Counted from the stretch's first letter, positions 23,571 to 33,114 are shown. The stretch: 64,000 nt of DNA from Pseudomonas arcuscaelestis (GCF_016881005.1 NZ_JACOPV010000017.1:1-64000), one strand, 5' to 3'. Translations and numbers: made by a program. The notes: a model not told the origin generated them from the sequence alone.

Positions 23571-25739
23571 ATGCCCTACTCCTATCACCTTTGCGGTTGC
23601 GCGACGCTGCTGTGTGCGCTGTCCTTCAATACCTCGGCACAAGTTCCGTTGACCCTGCCCGACCTGCGCATCGACGGCCGCGCCGAAAACGAAGAGGGCG
23701 TGCTCCTCGACACCCCCTCGCAAACCGGCTCGCGCCTGGGCTTGACCCCACGGGAAACACCCGCTTCGGTGAGCGTCGTCAATCGCCAGCAAATCGAACA
23801 GCGTGGCGCCCAGACCACCCAGGACATGCTTGCCGGGGTGCCAGGCATGACCGCTGCCTCACCTCCCGGCTCGGCCGGCTCGGTTGCCTATCGCGGCTTT
23901 TCCGGGGCACAGATCACCCAGCTGTTCAACGGCATCAGCGTGCAGTACGACGCCATTGCCGCCCGTCCGGTGGACAGCTGGATCTACGACCGTGTCGAAG
24001 CCATCGGCGGGCCTTCAAGCTTTCTCTTCGGAGCCGGCGCCGTGGGAGGCTCGATCAACTACATCACCAAGCTGGCCAGCCGCGACGAAGACTTCAACGA
24101 AGGACGTATCAAGTATGGCTCCTACGACAGCAGCGAAACCTCGTTTGGCTTCAACCATGCCCTCAATGAGGGTGACGGCATGCGCAATTACGCACGCCTG
24201 GACTTCAGCCATACCCACAGCAATGGCTACGTCGACCGTGAGGAACGGGACGCCTGGAGCGTGGCCTTCTCGCTGCTGACCGACATCAACGATCAGCTCT
24301 CCCATACCCTGGCGCTGGAGTATCAGAACGAGAGCGTCGACAGCCCCTACTGGGGCAGCCCGGTGCTCAACCCGCTTGGCGGAGAGATGAAGGTCGACGA
24401 GAGCCGACGCTTCGAAAACTACAACGTCGAGGACGGCCGCTACGAGCAACGCGTGCGCTGGCTGCGCTCGATTACCGAGTACCGCTTCAACGCCGATACC
24501 TCGCTGCGCAACACCCTTTATCACTACAACACCGAGCGCAACTTCCGAAATCTGGAGACCTACGCCTACAGCGCCGACAACAGCAAGGTGAACCGTTCCA
24601 ACGCGCTGTTGCAGCGTCATGATCAGGAACTTAATGGCAACCGTATCGAACTGCTGCACCAGAACCAGTTGTTTGGCATGGACAGCCAATGGTCGAGCGG
24701 CGTTGACTACAGCCACAACGTGCAAACCAACTATCCGCGCTCGGTGACCGGTGTGTTCGACAGCGTCGATCCGGACAACTTCGACCCCGGGCATTTCTAC
24801 AACTTGAAGGGCATGTTCCCGGGCTACCAGAAAAACCGCCAGAACACCGTCGATACCTGGGCAGCATTTGTCGAAAACCGCCTGCAAATCACCGAACGTC
24901 TGTCACTGCTGACGGGCCTGCGCTACGACCATATTGACCTTCAGGTCCACAATTATCGCGTCGTTGATGCCAATAATCCGCGCGACTTCAAACGCATCTA
25001 CGAACCCACCACCGGACGCGTCGGCCTGGTCTATGAACTGACCCCCGCAGCCAACGTCTACGTGCAGTACAGCACCGCAGCCGACCCACCTGCCGGCATA
25101 CTTACTACCGCCAGCTTCGCCCAGGTACGCGACTTCGACCTGAGTACCGGAAAGCAGGTCGAGGTGGGCAGCAAGTTCAGTTTTCTCGAAGGACGTGGAG
25201 CTGCCACGGTTGCCGCTTATCACATCGAGCGCAAGAACCTGGCCACTGCCGACCCTGCCAACCCTGGCACCACCCAGCCGGTGGGCAAGCAATCGTCACG
25301 CGGTATCGAACTGGCGGCGTCGCTGCGCGTCACGCCGAAGCTACTGGCAGAGGGCAACTTCGCCTATGTCGATGCCCAGTACGATGAATTCAACGAGAAC
25401 GTCGGTGGCACCAGCGTTTCACGCAAGGGCAATACACCGACCAACATCCCCGAGCGCGTGGCGAATTTGTGGCTGATCTACGACATCGACCCCAGTTGGC
25501 AAGTAGGCGCCGACAGCCGCTACGTGTCGTCGGTATATGCCGATGCCGCCAATACTCGCCACGCACCTGCCTACACCGTGGTTGGCGCCTTTGTCAGCTA
25601 CAAGGTCGACGAAGACACGCGTGTCAGCGCACGGGTGCGTAACCTCACCGATGAGGTCTACGCCCGCTGGACCAGTTCGAGCATGCTTTACCTGGGGGCG
25701 CCACGCACCCTGGAAGTAGCCTTGCAGACTCGTTTCTAG
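23571..25739 (+). CDS. TonB-dependent siderophore-type receptor
   Basis: This 722-residue outer-membrane receptor has a signal peptide to about 23 (ending NTSAQ). A plug domain follows with ETPASVSVVNRQQIEQRG and VEAIGGPSSFLFGAGAVGGSINY, then a 22-strand barrel ending LEVALQTRF. The layout is that of ferric-siderophore receptors such as FecA and FhuE without the N-terminal signalling domain. The downstream PepSY protein (ten bases away) is a common partner that may reduce or unload the imported metal complex. The DUF2946 gene upstream hints at copper as an alternative. No Fur box was clearly seen. Confidence 0.92.
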   Translation: MPYSYHLCGCATLLCALSFNTSAQVPLTLPDLRIDGRAENEEGVLLDTPSQTGSRLGLTPRETPASVSVVNRQQIEQRGAQTTQDMLAGVPGMTAASPPGSAGSVAYRGFSGAQITQLFNGISVQYDAIAARPVDSWIYDRVEAIGGPSSFLFGAGAVGGSINYITKLASRDEDFNEGRIKYGSYDSSETSFGFNHALNEGDGMRNYARLDFSHTHSNGYVDREERDAWSVAFSLLTDINDQLSHTLALEYQNESVDSPYWGSPVLNPLGGEMKVDESRRFENYNVEDGRYEQRVRWLRSITEYRFNADTSLRNTLYHYNTERNFRNLETYAYSADNSKVNRSNALLQRHDQELNGNRIELLHQNQLFGMDSQWSSGVDYSHNVQTNYPRSVTGVFDSVDPDNFDPGHFYNLKGMFPGYQKNRQNTVDTWAAFVENRLQITERLSLLTGLRYDHIDLQVHNYRVVDANNPRDFKRIYEPTTGRVGLVYELTPAANVYVQYSTAADPPAGILTTASFAQVRDFDLSTGKQVEVGSKFSFLEGRGAATVAAYHIERKNLATADPANPGTTQPVGKQSSRGIELAASLRVTPKLLAEGNFAYVDAQYDEFNENVGGTSVSRKGNTPTNIPERVANLWLIYDIDPSWQVGADSRYVSSVYADAANTRHAPAYTVVGAFVSYKVDEDTRVSARVRNLTDEVYARWTSSSMLYLGAPRTLEVALQTRF

Positions 25740-25749
25740 GACACGATCG

Positions 25750-27243
25750 ATGAAACGCTACCTGTATCTCTGGCATCGCTGGCTTGGCATCGGCCTGTGT
25801 CTGTTCATGGCCCTGTGGTTTTTCTCGGGCATGGTCATGCTCTATGTCGGCTATCCAAAACTGACGCAAAAGGAGCGCCTGGCGCATTTACCCGTCCTGC
25901 GCCAGGCCGATTGCTGCGTAGACTTGGCCACTGCTTTGCGCGCCGCCGATCCACAGCGCAGCCCGGCGAGCATTCGCCTGAGTACGGTAGCGGGAGAACC
26001 GCGCTACCTGTTCAGTTACCCAGGACGCAATAATGTCGCGGTGGATGCTCGCACCGGCCTGCGAGTCGGCTTTACCGAGCCAAAGCAGGCCTTGGCTGCC
26101 GCCCACCAGTATGACCCGCTGGCATTGCCCAGCTATCAGGGGCCGGTACAGGAAGACCTCTGGAGCCATTCGCGCGCCCTGGACGCAGACCGACCGTTGC
26201 AACGGGTGCAGCTTGATGATGCCGAAGGCACCCTCTTGTATATCTCGGGGCACACCGGCGAAGTGGTCCGCGATGCCAGCTCGCTGGAGCGTGGCTGGAA
26301 CCTGGTAGGTGCCTGGCTGCACTGGCTGTATCCACTGCGCGGCATCGGCCTGGACGGTTTGTGGAGTAACCTGGTGATCTACCTGTCGCTGGGGGCCACG
26401 CTCATGGCCGTCCTCGGCGCGGTGATCGGGGTACTGCGCTGGCGTATCAGAAAACCTTACCGCAGCGGTTCGCGCACGCCTTATCGTGGGTTTGCTCGCT
26501 GGCACCATATTGGCGGCTTGCTGTTCGGTGTGCTGGCTATCACCTGGATTTTCAGCGGTCTGATGTCGATGAACCCTTGGCGAATCTTCAGCAGTTCAAC
26601 GCCTCTGGATACAGCGGCGTACCAGGGTGGACCGTTGCAAGCCAAGGCCTTTGCAATTTCCGCCCCCCAGGCACTTTCGCGCTTTGCCGATGAGGGACTG
26701 CTCGCGCGGGAATTGGAGTGGCGCTTGATTGGCGGCCAGGGCTACCTCATTGCACACGGCCGCAGTGGTCGCACCCGCGTACTTTCCATGGCCGACGGGC
26801 AAGTGCTTGAACGCTTGCCTGTAGAGGTACTGCAACACGCTGCGCAAGCAATCCGGCCGCAGGGAGCCATGCACAGCGAACAGCTGCAAGCCTATGACTT
26901 CTACTACTACGCCCGAGCTGAACACAGCATGCTGGGGCACCTGGAAAAACGCCTGCCGATGCTGCGGGTGCACGTTGATGATCCGCAACAGACCTGGCTG
27001 CACCTGGACCCTTACACGGGCGAAATAGTGGCGGTACTGGATCAACCCAAGCGGGCGTCGCGCTGGCTTTTCGCACTGTTGCACAGCTGGGACTGGCTAC
27101 CGCTGCTGCAACGACGCCCAATCTGGGATGTATGGATGATCGCTTTCAGCGTCGGTGGCATGGTACTGAGTGTCAGCGGCATAGTGCTAGGCTGGCGGCG
27201 ACTGAGCTCGAAAGCATTGAGCAACACCCGACCTCGCCGGTAG
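25750..27243 (+). CDS. PepSY-associated TM protein (iron-regulated membrane protein)
   Basis: This is a 497-residue inner-membrane protein with four or five helices: WLGIGLCLFMALWFFSGMVM near the start, then about 210, 255 and 460. Between them are PepSY-like periplasmic regions (DARTGLRVGF, LDPYTGEIVAVL). Conserved His residues at helix ends (LWHRWLG, FARWHHIGG, LLHSWDWLP) resemble heme-binding or ferric-reductase-like sites. It begins ten bases after the TonB receptor stop, so it is its operon partner. Members of this family take part in ferrisiderophore reduction in some Pseudomonas; that role here is inferred. Confidence 0.87.
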   Translation: MKRYLYLWHRWLGIGLCLFMALWFFSGMVMLYVGYPKLTQKERLAHLPVLRQADCCVDLATALRAADPQRSPASIRLSTVAGEPRYLFSYPGRNNVAVDARTGLRVGFTEPKQALAAAHQYDPLALPSYQGPVQEDLWSHSRALDADRPLQRVQLDDAEGTLLYISGHTGEVVRDASSLERGWNLVGAWLHWLYPLRGIGLDGLWSNLVIYLSLGATLMAVLGAVIGVLRWRIRKPYRSGSRTPYRGFARWHHIGGLLFGVLAITWIFSGLMSMNPWRIFSSSTPLDTAAYQGGPLQAKAFAISAPQALSRFADEGLLARELEWRLIGGQGYLIAHGRSGRTRVLSMADGQVLERLPVEVLQHAAQAIRPQGAMHSEQLQAYDFYYYARAEHSMLGHLEKRLPMLRVHVDDPQQTWLHLDPYTGEIVAVLDQPKRASRWLFALLHSWDWLPLLQRRPIWDVWMIAFSVGGMVLSVSGIVLGWRRLSSKALSNTRPRR

Positions 27244-27280
27244 CAACGGGCTGGCCCCGCTCCCTGGCAGTTGTCCGCCG

Positions 27281-27289
27281 CCCCCCCCC
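27281..27289. repeat. C9 homopolymer tract
   Basis: Nine consecutive C (nine G on the minus strand) run up to the minus-strand methyltransferase stop codon (27289-27291). It lies 37 bases after the PepSY stop. Its position at a gene end means length changes would alter no known protein except the last base of the stop. Confidence 0.8.
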
Positions 27290-28224
27290 TACTGATGGAA
27301 CACCAACGCCTTGAGCCCACCTGCCGGATCGATATCGGGAAACTCCGGCGGGTTGGCCAGGCGCTCGACAAACTTCAGCACCGGGGCTTCCTCGGCCATG
27401 CCTTCGATGAGAAATTGCGGTCCGATGGCCGGGTCGTTCACGCAGGCCAGCACCGTCCCACCTTCATTCAACAGCTCAGGCAGGCGACGCAGAATCTTGC
27501 GGTAGTCCTGGGTCAACACGAAGCTGCCTTTCTGAAAGGTCGGCGGGTCGATGATGATCAAGTCGTACGGGCCGGACTTACGCACCTTGCCCCACGACTT
27601 GAACAACTCATGCCCAAGGAAACTCACCCGCCCCACCTCGTGACCATTGAGCCTATGGTTGTCGCGCCCACGACTCAGGGCCGAACGCGCCATGTCGAGG
27701 TTGACGACCTGCTCGGCGCCACCAGCAATCGCTGCCACGGAAAAGCCGCAGGTATAGGCGAACAGATTCAATACGCGCTTGCCCGCGGCCTGCTCGCGTA
27801 CCCAGCGCCGCCCATAGCGCATGTCGAGGAACAAGCCGGTGTTCTGCTTCAAGCCAAGGTCGAGTTGATAGCGCAAGCCGTCCTCATCGATTAGCCACTG
27901 CTCGCTGGGTTCGCCCAGCAACCACTGGCCCGGGCTGTCTGGCAGGTAGCGATGCTGAATCAAAATGGCCTGCCCGCTCCAGCATGGGGCCTTGGACAAA
28001 CCCGCCAACATCTGTTCCAACGCCGGTAATTGGCCTGCGGGCGGCTCGCGAAACAGGGACACCAACAGCACACCTTGCAACCAGTCCACAGTGATTTGCT
28101 CAAGCCCCGGCCAGCAACGGCCACGGCCATGGAACAAGCGACGGGTTTCGGCCGGCGCCGGGTCAAGCGCCAGCAGCAAATGTTGCGCGAGGGTGTCGAT
28201 CACAGAAGTCATGGGCAGATTCAA
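27289..28224 (-). CDS. SAM-dependent methyltransferase, RlmI/RlmK-like
   Basis: This is a 311-residue class I methyltransferase. The SAM-binding motif is RVLNLFAYTCGFSVAAI (about 150-166) followed by the acidic VVNLDMARSAL. The catalytic-type motif is LIIIDPPTFQKGSF (about 223-236). The LKQNTGLFLDMRYGR segment is typical of the RlmI/YccW and RlmKL C-terminal families that methylate 23S rRNA. The N-terminal PUA domain of RlmI is not present, so the exact target is uncertain. An in-frame ATG four codons downstream is an alternative start. Confidence 0.85.
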   Translation of the reverse strand: MNLPMTSVIDTLAQHLLLALDPAPAETRRLFHGRGRCWPGLEQITVDWLQGVLLVSLFREPPAGQLPALEQMLAGLSKAPCWSGQAILIQHRYLPDSPGQWLLGEPSEQWLIDEDGLRYQLDLGLKQNTGLFLDMRYGRRWVREQAAGKRVLNLFAYTCGFSVAAIAGGAEQVVNLDMARSALSRGRDNHRLNGHEVGRVSFLGHELFKSWGKVRKSGPYDLIIIDPPTFQKGSFVLTQDYRKILRRLPELLNEGGTVLACVNDPAIGPQFLIEGMAEEAPVLKFVERLANPPEFPDIDPAGGLKALVFHQ

Positions 28225-28380
28225 TACGGGAAAGCGCCCTATTCTACCCTGACCACACGCCGTCGGTGAGCCATCTCGAAGGTCGGCAGGCTGGTCTACA
28301 CTGGCACTCCCTACTTACATTGCGGGACGACCATCATGAGCGAACTGCCGAAGTGGCAGCGCTGATCGATCGCGCAGCCG

Positions 28381-29286
28381 TCAGTCTGGCTTGACCGCAG
28401 CCACCTTCGCCCCAGGCTTGAACCACCAGCCTTGTTGCATGCCGGCGGCGGCCAACAGGATCGCCGCCACGCCCAACCACTGCAGTGGTTCCAGGCGATG
28501 ACCGAAGGCGAACCAGTCAACCAGGATGGCTGCAATCGGGTAAATGAACGACAAGGCCCCGGTCAAGGCGGTGGGCAGTTTCTGAATTGCGCCATACAGC
28601 AACACATACATCACCCCGGTGTGAACGACCCCAAGGGTGATCAGCGAGGCCAGTGCGCCAGCTTCGCTCGGCAAGCCCGAGGTATTGGCCCAAGGCGCCA
28701 GCAGCAGGATGCCGGTGCACACCTGGATCAAGGCAATCAGATGAGGTGGTGTGCCGCTGAGGCGCTTGATGACCAATGCTGCAATTGCGTAGAGCAGCGC
28801 TGCCCCCAGCGCCAGGCCGATGCCCAGCAGGTAGTCACTGCCGCTGCCACTCTGACTACCGTGGGCACTGACAATTGCCAGCATTCCGATAAAAGACAGG
28901 GCAAGCCAGAACACCTTCTGCAGGGTGATTTTCTCGCCGAGAAACACCGCAGCCAGCCCTACCAGCATGAAGGGTTGCACGTTGTATACCGCGGTACCAA
29001 TGGCAATCGACGCCCGCGAATAAGAGGCAAACAACAACACCCAATTCCCCACGATTGCCACGCCGCTGAGCACCGCCAGGGCGAAGGTCGCCAGCGTCAG
29101 AATCCCGGGCTTGAGCAAGCCCAGGGCCACGCAGATAAGCAACAACGTCGCGGCGCCGAACACGCAGCGCCAGAACACCACATCCAGCACCGCCTGTCCG
29201 GACACCAGGACGAACCAACCGATGGTCCCCGAAATCAACATGGCGGCGACCATTTCCAGCGAACCACGGCGTATTGAACTGTCCAT
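28381..29286 (-). CDS. EamA/DMT-family exporter (Lrp-linked)
   Basis: This is a 301-residue inner-membrane transporter with ten hydrophobic segments in two five-helix EamA repeats. The first repeat includes AIGTAVYNVQPFMLVGLAAVFLGE and the second ALTGALSFIYPIAAILVDW. Start ATG 29286 is chosen because AGGAGGT precedes it by five bases; a GTG one codon earlier is also open. It is transcribed divergently from an Lrp-family regulator, a common arrangement for amino-acid exporters, so amino-acid or related export is a reasonable guess. Confidence 0.88.
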   Translation of the reverse strand: MDSSIRRGSLEMVAAMLISGTIGWFVLVSGQAVLDVVFWRCVFGAATLLLICVALGLLKPGILTLATFALAVLSGVAIVGNWVLLFASYSRASIAIGTAVYNVQPFMLVGLAAVFLGEKITLQKVFWLALSFIGMLAIVSAHGSQSGSGSDYLLGIGLALGAALLYAIAALVIKRLSGTPPHLIALIQVCTGILLLAPWANTSGLPSEAGALASLITLGVVHTGVMYVLLYGAIQKLPTALTGALSFIYPIAAILVDWFAFGHRLEPLQWLGVAAILLAAAGMQQGWWFKPGAKVAAVKPD

Positions 29287-29416
29287 CACTCACCTCCTCG
29301 ACAATGGCTAAATTATGCGAGGCACAGGAGCGCCGCTCCAGCGTATAAATCAGGCTAAACTGCCAATCTACCTTTACTATCAAGGCAAATCGTAACCGTC
29401 GCCTAACGAGGCTAAT

Positions 29417-29854
29417 ATGACCGACGATATCGACCAGTTGTTGATCAAGGCGTTGATGGAAGACTCGCGCCGCTCGCTCAAAGCGTTGGCGCAATTGAGT
29501 GGCCTGTCCTCGCCCAGTGTCAGCGAGCGCTTGCGGCGTCTCGAAGAGCGCGGCGTGCTCAAAGGCTACACCGTGGAAATCGATCCACGCTGTTTTGGCT
29601 ATCAGCTTCAGGCCATCGTGCGGGTGCGGCCATTGCCAGGGCAATTGCAGGTGGTCGAGCGCCAGATCATGGCCATTGCCGAATTCACCGAGTGCGACAA
29701 GGTCACCGGTGACGACTGCTTTATCGCACGCCTGCATGTACGCTCGATGGAGCAATTGGACACGTTGCTGGACAAGCTCAACAGCCATGCCGAGACCAAC
29801 ACCGCTATCGTGAAAAAGACGCCGGTAAAGCGACGCCTACCGCCGATGGCCTAA
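29417..29854 (+). CDS. Lrp/AsnC-family transcriptional regulator
   Basis: This 145-residue protein has an N-terminal winged helix-turn-helix (about 5-55: LIKALMEDSRRSLKALAQLSGLSSPSVSERLRRLEE, split by the turn) and a C-terminal RAM ligand domain (about 65-140). Length and domain order are typical. It is divergent from the EamA exporter with a 130-base gap and probably controls that gene in response to an amino acid. It is followed by a convergent phosphatase gene. Confidence 0.93.
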   Translation: MTDDIDQLLIKALMEDSRRSLKALAQLSGLSSPSVSERLRRLEERGVLKGYTVEIDPRCFGYQLQAIVRVRPLPGQLQVVERQIMAIAEFTECDKVTGDDCFIARLHVRSMEQLDTLLDKLNSHAETNTAIVKKTPVKRRLPPMA

Positions 29855-29865
29855 GTGCTGGCGAG

Positions 29866-30528
29866 CTAGCTCGGGCAGCTGTGCTCGCCATTGTTCAGGC
29901 CCTGCTTGTAGTTGCGACTGAGCAGACTGGCTTTGCCATCGTGCCAGGTCAGGGTGAGGACATACATGGAGTCGAAATCGCCGCCATCCCAATCTTCGGT
30001 GATGACCTGCTTCTCACCCACAGCCTTGCCAGCCACGGTATTGATCAACTCAGGCAGGTAGCCATGGGACCAGGCGGTGTACACGGTGGCGTTGCGGTAT
30101 TTGTCTTGAAGCAGTTCGTCAGCCAATTCGCCCGTGTCATTGGCACCGAAGTCGATGTTCACCGGCAAACCGAGTTTGATTGCGCTGGGGCTGATAGTCA
30201 TCAATGGACGAATGTAACTATAAGCGTCGTCCTTACTGCCCTCTTCAACATGACGAGAAGGGTTGGCAGCAAAGACGTAATCGGCTTTTCCGAACTTTTC
30301 CGGCAGCAAGGTGGCCAAGTCCAACGCGCGGTTCAAACCTTGGCAATTGAGCTGTCCGAGACCTTCGCCGGGTTTTTCGGCATGGCGTAGAAACACCAGG
30401 GTCTGGATACCGTCCACCGGTTCGGCGCGGCTTTCGACGGCCTCCAGGGCCAGCATGGTCACGCCACCGAGCAAGGCCAAGGAACACAAGGCGTGGCGGT
30501 GACGTTTGAACAGGGTCAACAACTTCAT
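29866..30528 (-). CDS. Exported histidine phosphatase family protein
   Basis: This 220-residue protein has an N-terminal signal or anchor (HALCSLALLGGVTMLALEAVESRAE) and a histidine-phosphatase core. The phosphate-pocket motif is LVFLRHAEKP (about 44-53), whose His would be phosphorylated. The second catalytic His is in TAWSHGYLPEL (about 150-160). It probably acts in the periplasm on an unknown phosphomonoester. It stands alone, convergent with the lrp gene. The region upstream of its start (30529-30739) holds a CCGCGGCCGAAGCCGCGG hairpin near 30582-30599 and no gene. Confidence 0.85.
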   Translation of the reverse strand: MKLLTLFKRHRHALCSLALLGGVTMLALEAVESRAEPVDGIQTLVFLRHAEKPGEGLGQLNCQGLNRALDLATLLPEKFGKADYVFAANPSRHVEEGSKDDAYSYIRPLMTISPSAIKLGLPVNIDFGANDTGELADELLQDKYRNATVYTAWSHGYLPELINTVAGKAVGEKQVITEDWDGGDFDSMYVLTLTWHDGKASLLSRNYKQGLNNGEHSCPS

Positions 30529-30739
30529 GGAGCGGGCTCTTCACGGCAAAAAGGGGGTGAGGCTGACCCGCCTGTGACACGCCGCGGCCGAAGCCGCGGG
30601 TGATCCCTGTCTGACGTTCCATCCGTGGAGCGGGCTAACTAAGAGTGCGTCAATCCCGTTTGGTTCGATCCCTGAATGCTCTACCCTGAGCAAGAGTGAC
30701 TTTAGAGTCGTGGTGTTACCGAATTAAGACAAGGGCGAG

Positions 30740-31078
30740 TCAATCGTCGCGGGTAAGCACTTCCAGCAACTCGATCTCAAACGTCAGGTTCGAATGCGGG
30801 GTTATCGCCCCCATGCTGCGCTCGCCGTAGGCCAGGTGCGACGGCACCACCAGCTTGCGCTTGCCACCTACTTTCATGCCCATAAGGCCTAGATCCCAGC
30901 CCTTGATTACCCGCCCGGTGCCAATGACACACTGGAACGGCTTGCCGCGATCATGGGAAGAATCGAATTTGCTACCGTCCTCCAGCCAACCGGTGTACTG
31001 GGTGGTAATCAGGGCGCCCTTGACCGCCTCCTTGCCTTCACCCAGTTGGATGTCGGTAATTTGCAATTCGCTTCTCAT
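30740..31078 (-). CDS. FKBP-type peptidyl-prolyl isomerase
   Basis: This is a 112-residue single-domain FKBP with no signal peptide, so it is cytosolic. The canonical motifs are TQYTGWLEDGSKFDSS, VIKGWDLGLMGMKVGGKRKL and PSHLAYGERS, ending FEIELLEVL. ATG 31078 is used because GAGGT lies five bases upstream and the domain begins directly; the open frame extends to 31147. It is 46 bases downstream of the second EamA gene and may be read with it. Confidence 0.93.
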   Translation of the reverse strand: MRSELQITDIQLGEGKEAVKGALITTQYTGWLEDGSKFDSSHDRGKPFQCVIGTGRVIKGWDLGLMGMKVGGKRKLVVPSHLAYGERSMGAITPHSNLTFEIELLEVLTRDD

Positions 31079-31124
31079 GCTTGACCTCGTTGACGCGTGG
31101 ACGCTGTTTCGTGGCAGCCTTTTC

Positions 31125-32066
31125 TCAAGAATGAACCGGTTTGGCAAGCGTCACTGGGCTGCCATGTTGGCGCATCGACCAACACACGCCGCCAATAACC
31201 AGAATGATCGCTGCTGCTTCCAGCACTGTCGGTGGACTTTGCCGCCAGATGAAGGCGTAGAGCAAGGCGAACAAGGTTTCAAAGACAATCAGTTGGCCAC
31301 TCAAGGTCAATGGCATGCGCTTGGAGGCAGCATTCCAAAGCAATGCGGCCAACCACGAACCGAATACTGCGCAACCCAGGCTATATGCCCAGAACAACCA
31401 CCAGCGTTCGCCGGGCGCTGCGACCTGCAGTTGCGCAGGCTGCCACAGGGCGATAATGACTACTAATGCCAGGCTGAATACGCCCGTCATCACCCCACAC
31501 AATACTGACCATTGGTGGCTGTCAAAATGTCCGCACTGCTTGAGATAGCGGCTGTTATTCACCGCATACCAGGTCCAACACGCCAATGCCGCCAGGGCAT
31601 AGAGCACACCGACGAGTTTGTCGCCTGTCTCGCCCGCTTCAACCGCGAAGGTCTGCAGGTTGATACACAGCATGCCGGCCAAAATCAGCAGCAAAGGCGC
31701 AAACAGCTGTTTGAGCGTAACGCCGCCGCTGTCATGGCGACCATACAGGGTGATGGTCAGCGGCAGGACACCAACAATCAATGAGGCCGGTGCCACCCCG
31801 AGCCGCTGGATTGCAGCCACCAGACAAATGAAATACAACACGTTGCCGATCAGCGCCAAGCGCCCAAGCATCCACAGGTCAGCGCAAGTCAGTCGACCCA
31901 CCGCTTTACGCATTGGCACCGCCAATACCAGGGTCACCAGGCCAAACAGTATGAAACGCGCGCAAGTGAGCAGCACTGGACTGAACTCTGGCAACAATTG
32001 CGGCCCCATCAGCACCATTCCCCACATCGCGCCGGCTATCCCGGCGTAGGCCACACCCTGTTTCAC
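31125..32066 (-). CDS. EamA/DMT-family transporter (LysR-linked)
   Basis: This is a 313-residue ten-helix transporter with two EamA repeats. GIAGAMWGMVLMGPQLLPEFSPV begins the first, and YALAALACWTWYAVNNSRYL the second. GTG 32066 is preferred because AGGAG lies seven bases upstream; reading from 32171 would add a non-homologous polar leader. It is transcribed divergently from a LysR regulator across about 154 bases. Substrate is unknown. Confidence 0.87.
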   Translation of the reverse strand: MKQGVAYAGIAGAMWGMVLMGPQLLPEFSPVLLTCARFILFGLVTLVLAVPMRKAVGRLTCADLWMLGRLALIGNVLYFICLVAAIQRLGVAPASLIVGVLPLTITLYGRHDSGGVTLKQLFAPLLLILAGMLCINLQTFAVEAGETGDKLVGVLYALAALACWTWYAVNNSRYLKQCGHFDSHQWSVLCGVMTGVFSLALVVIIALWQPAQLQVAAPGERWWLFWAYSLGCAVFGSWLAALLWNAASKRMPLTLSGQLIVFETLFALLYAFIWRQSPPTVLEAAAIILVIGGVCWSMRQHGSPVTLAKPVHS

Positions 32067-32220
32067 TTGCCTGCTCCTGTTCGAATATGAGCGCAGGCTA
32101 TCCTTTGGACCACATCGAAACAAAAGATCATTGGGCATGCAGGCATTCCCAGGGGGAATACCTTTGCGCATCAGGGCTTCGACTCTATGATGTAGCCATT
32201 CCTAAAGTCGGATCATCAGC

Positions 32221-33114
32221 ATGAGTCGATTCAGCCGTCACCTGCCTCCATTGGACACTTTGATCGCATTTGAAGCCGTGGTGCGCACCGGCAGTTTCAC
32301 CCGCGCCGCCAGTGAGCTTTACCTGACCCAAAGCGCTGTCAGCAAGCAGATCAAACTGCTGGAGGAGCATCTTGGCGCAGTACTGTTCGAACGTCGCGCC
32401 CGCGGTATCGCCCTGACGTCGGCCGGGGAAGGTTTCAGTGCGATCGTCGAACCGATGCTGGAGAGCCTGCTGAACAATGTGCTGCGCCTTAAAGCCGGTC
32501 ACAGCAGCCGCAATGTCAGTGTCATCTGCACGCACGCCGTCGCCCAGTACTGGTTGTTCCCGCGATTGCTGCGTTTCAACGAGCAACATCCCGAACTGAC
32601 CGTGAATATCCATGCCAGTAATGAAATCGGTGAGAGCAATATTGCCAACTACGACTTCGGCATTCTGTATGGCCATGGCCACTGGAGTTCACTGAAGGCC
32701 GACAAGCTCTTCGATGAGGCCATATACCCGATCGCCAGCGTCAAACGCCTCCTTCCTGAAGTCGATTCGCTCGAGCAACTGCGAACCTTGCCGCTCATAC
32801 AACTGGATGCCTCCGCTTGGAACTGCCTGGACTGGCAGGACTGGTTCAGCCACCAGGGCCTTCGTTACCAGGCCCCTGTAGAGGCAGTGACGTTCAATCA
32901 GGTCAACCTGGTCTTCGAAGCAGTGCTGCAAGGCATGGGGGTGGGCTTGGGTTGGGAGTTCATGGCACGTGAGCGAATTGAACAAGGGGCAATCCGTCAG
33001 GTTTCGGCCTATGTCGTGCACACCGGGCAGGCCGACTATCTGGTGCACGACAAACAGGTGTCCCGATCGCCCGCCGCCCAGGTGTTCGCCGACTGGCTGC
33101 TGACGCTCAGTTGA
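32221..33114 (+). CDS. LysR-family regulator, GcvA-like
   Basis: This 297-residue protein has an N-terminal LysR helix-turn-helix (about 8-67: LIAFEAVVRTGSFTRAASELYLTQSAVSKQIKLLEE, split by the turn) and a periplasmic-binding-like effector domain. The ending with DWLLTLS and the RHLPPLDTLIAFEA start place it in the GcvA/AmpR-like branch. It is divergent from the EamA transporter and probably controls it. Its last eight bases overlap the convergent GFA gene. Confidence 0.92.
   Translation: MSRFSRHLPPLDTLIAFEAVVRTGSFTRAASELYLTQSAVSKQIKLLEEHLGAVLFERRARGIALTSAGEGFSAIVEPMLESLLNNVLRLKAGHSSRNVSVICTHAVAQYWLFPRLLRFNEQHPELTVNIHASNEIGESNIANYDFGILYGHGHWSSLKADKLFDEAIYPIASVKRLLPEVDSLEQLRTLPLIQLDASAWNCLDWQDWFSHQGLRYQAPVEAVTFNQVNLVFEAVLQGMGVGLGWEFMARERIEQGAIRQVSAYVVHTGQADYLVHDKQVSRSPAAQVFADWLLTLS

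Noticed and set aside
28982..28990. TTGTATACC, close to the TTGTATACAA operator
   Set aside because: It lies inside the EamA coding sequence and lacks the second half-site.
30661..30675. GGTTCGATCCC-like stretch resembling a tRNA T-loop
   Set aside because: No acceptor stem, anticodon arm or CCA end could be folded around it on either strand.
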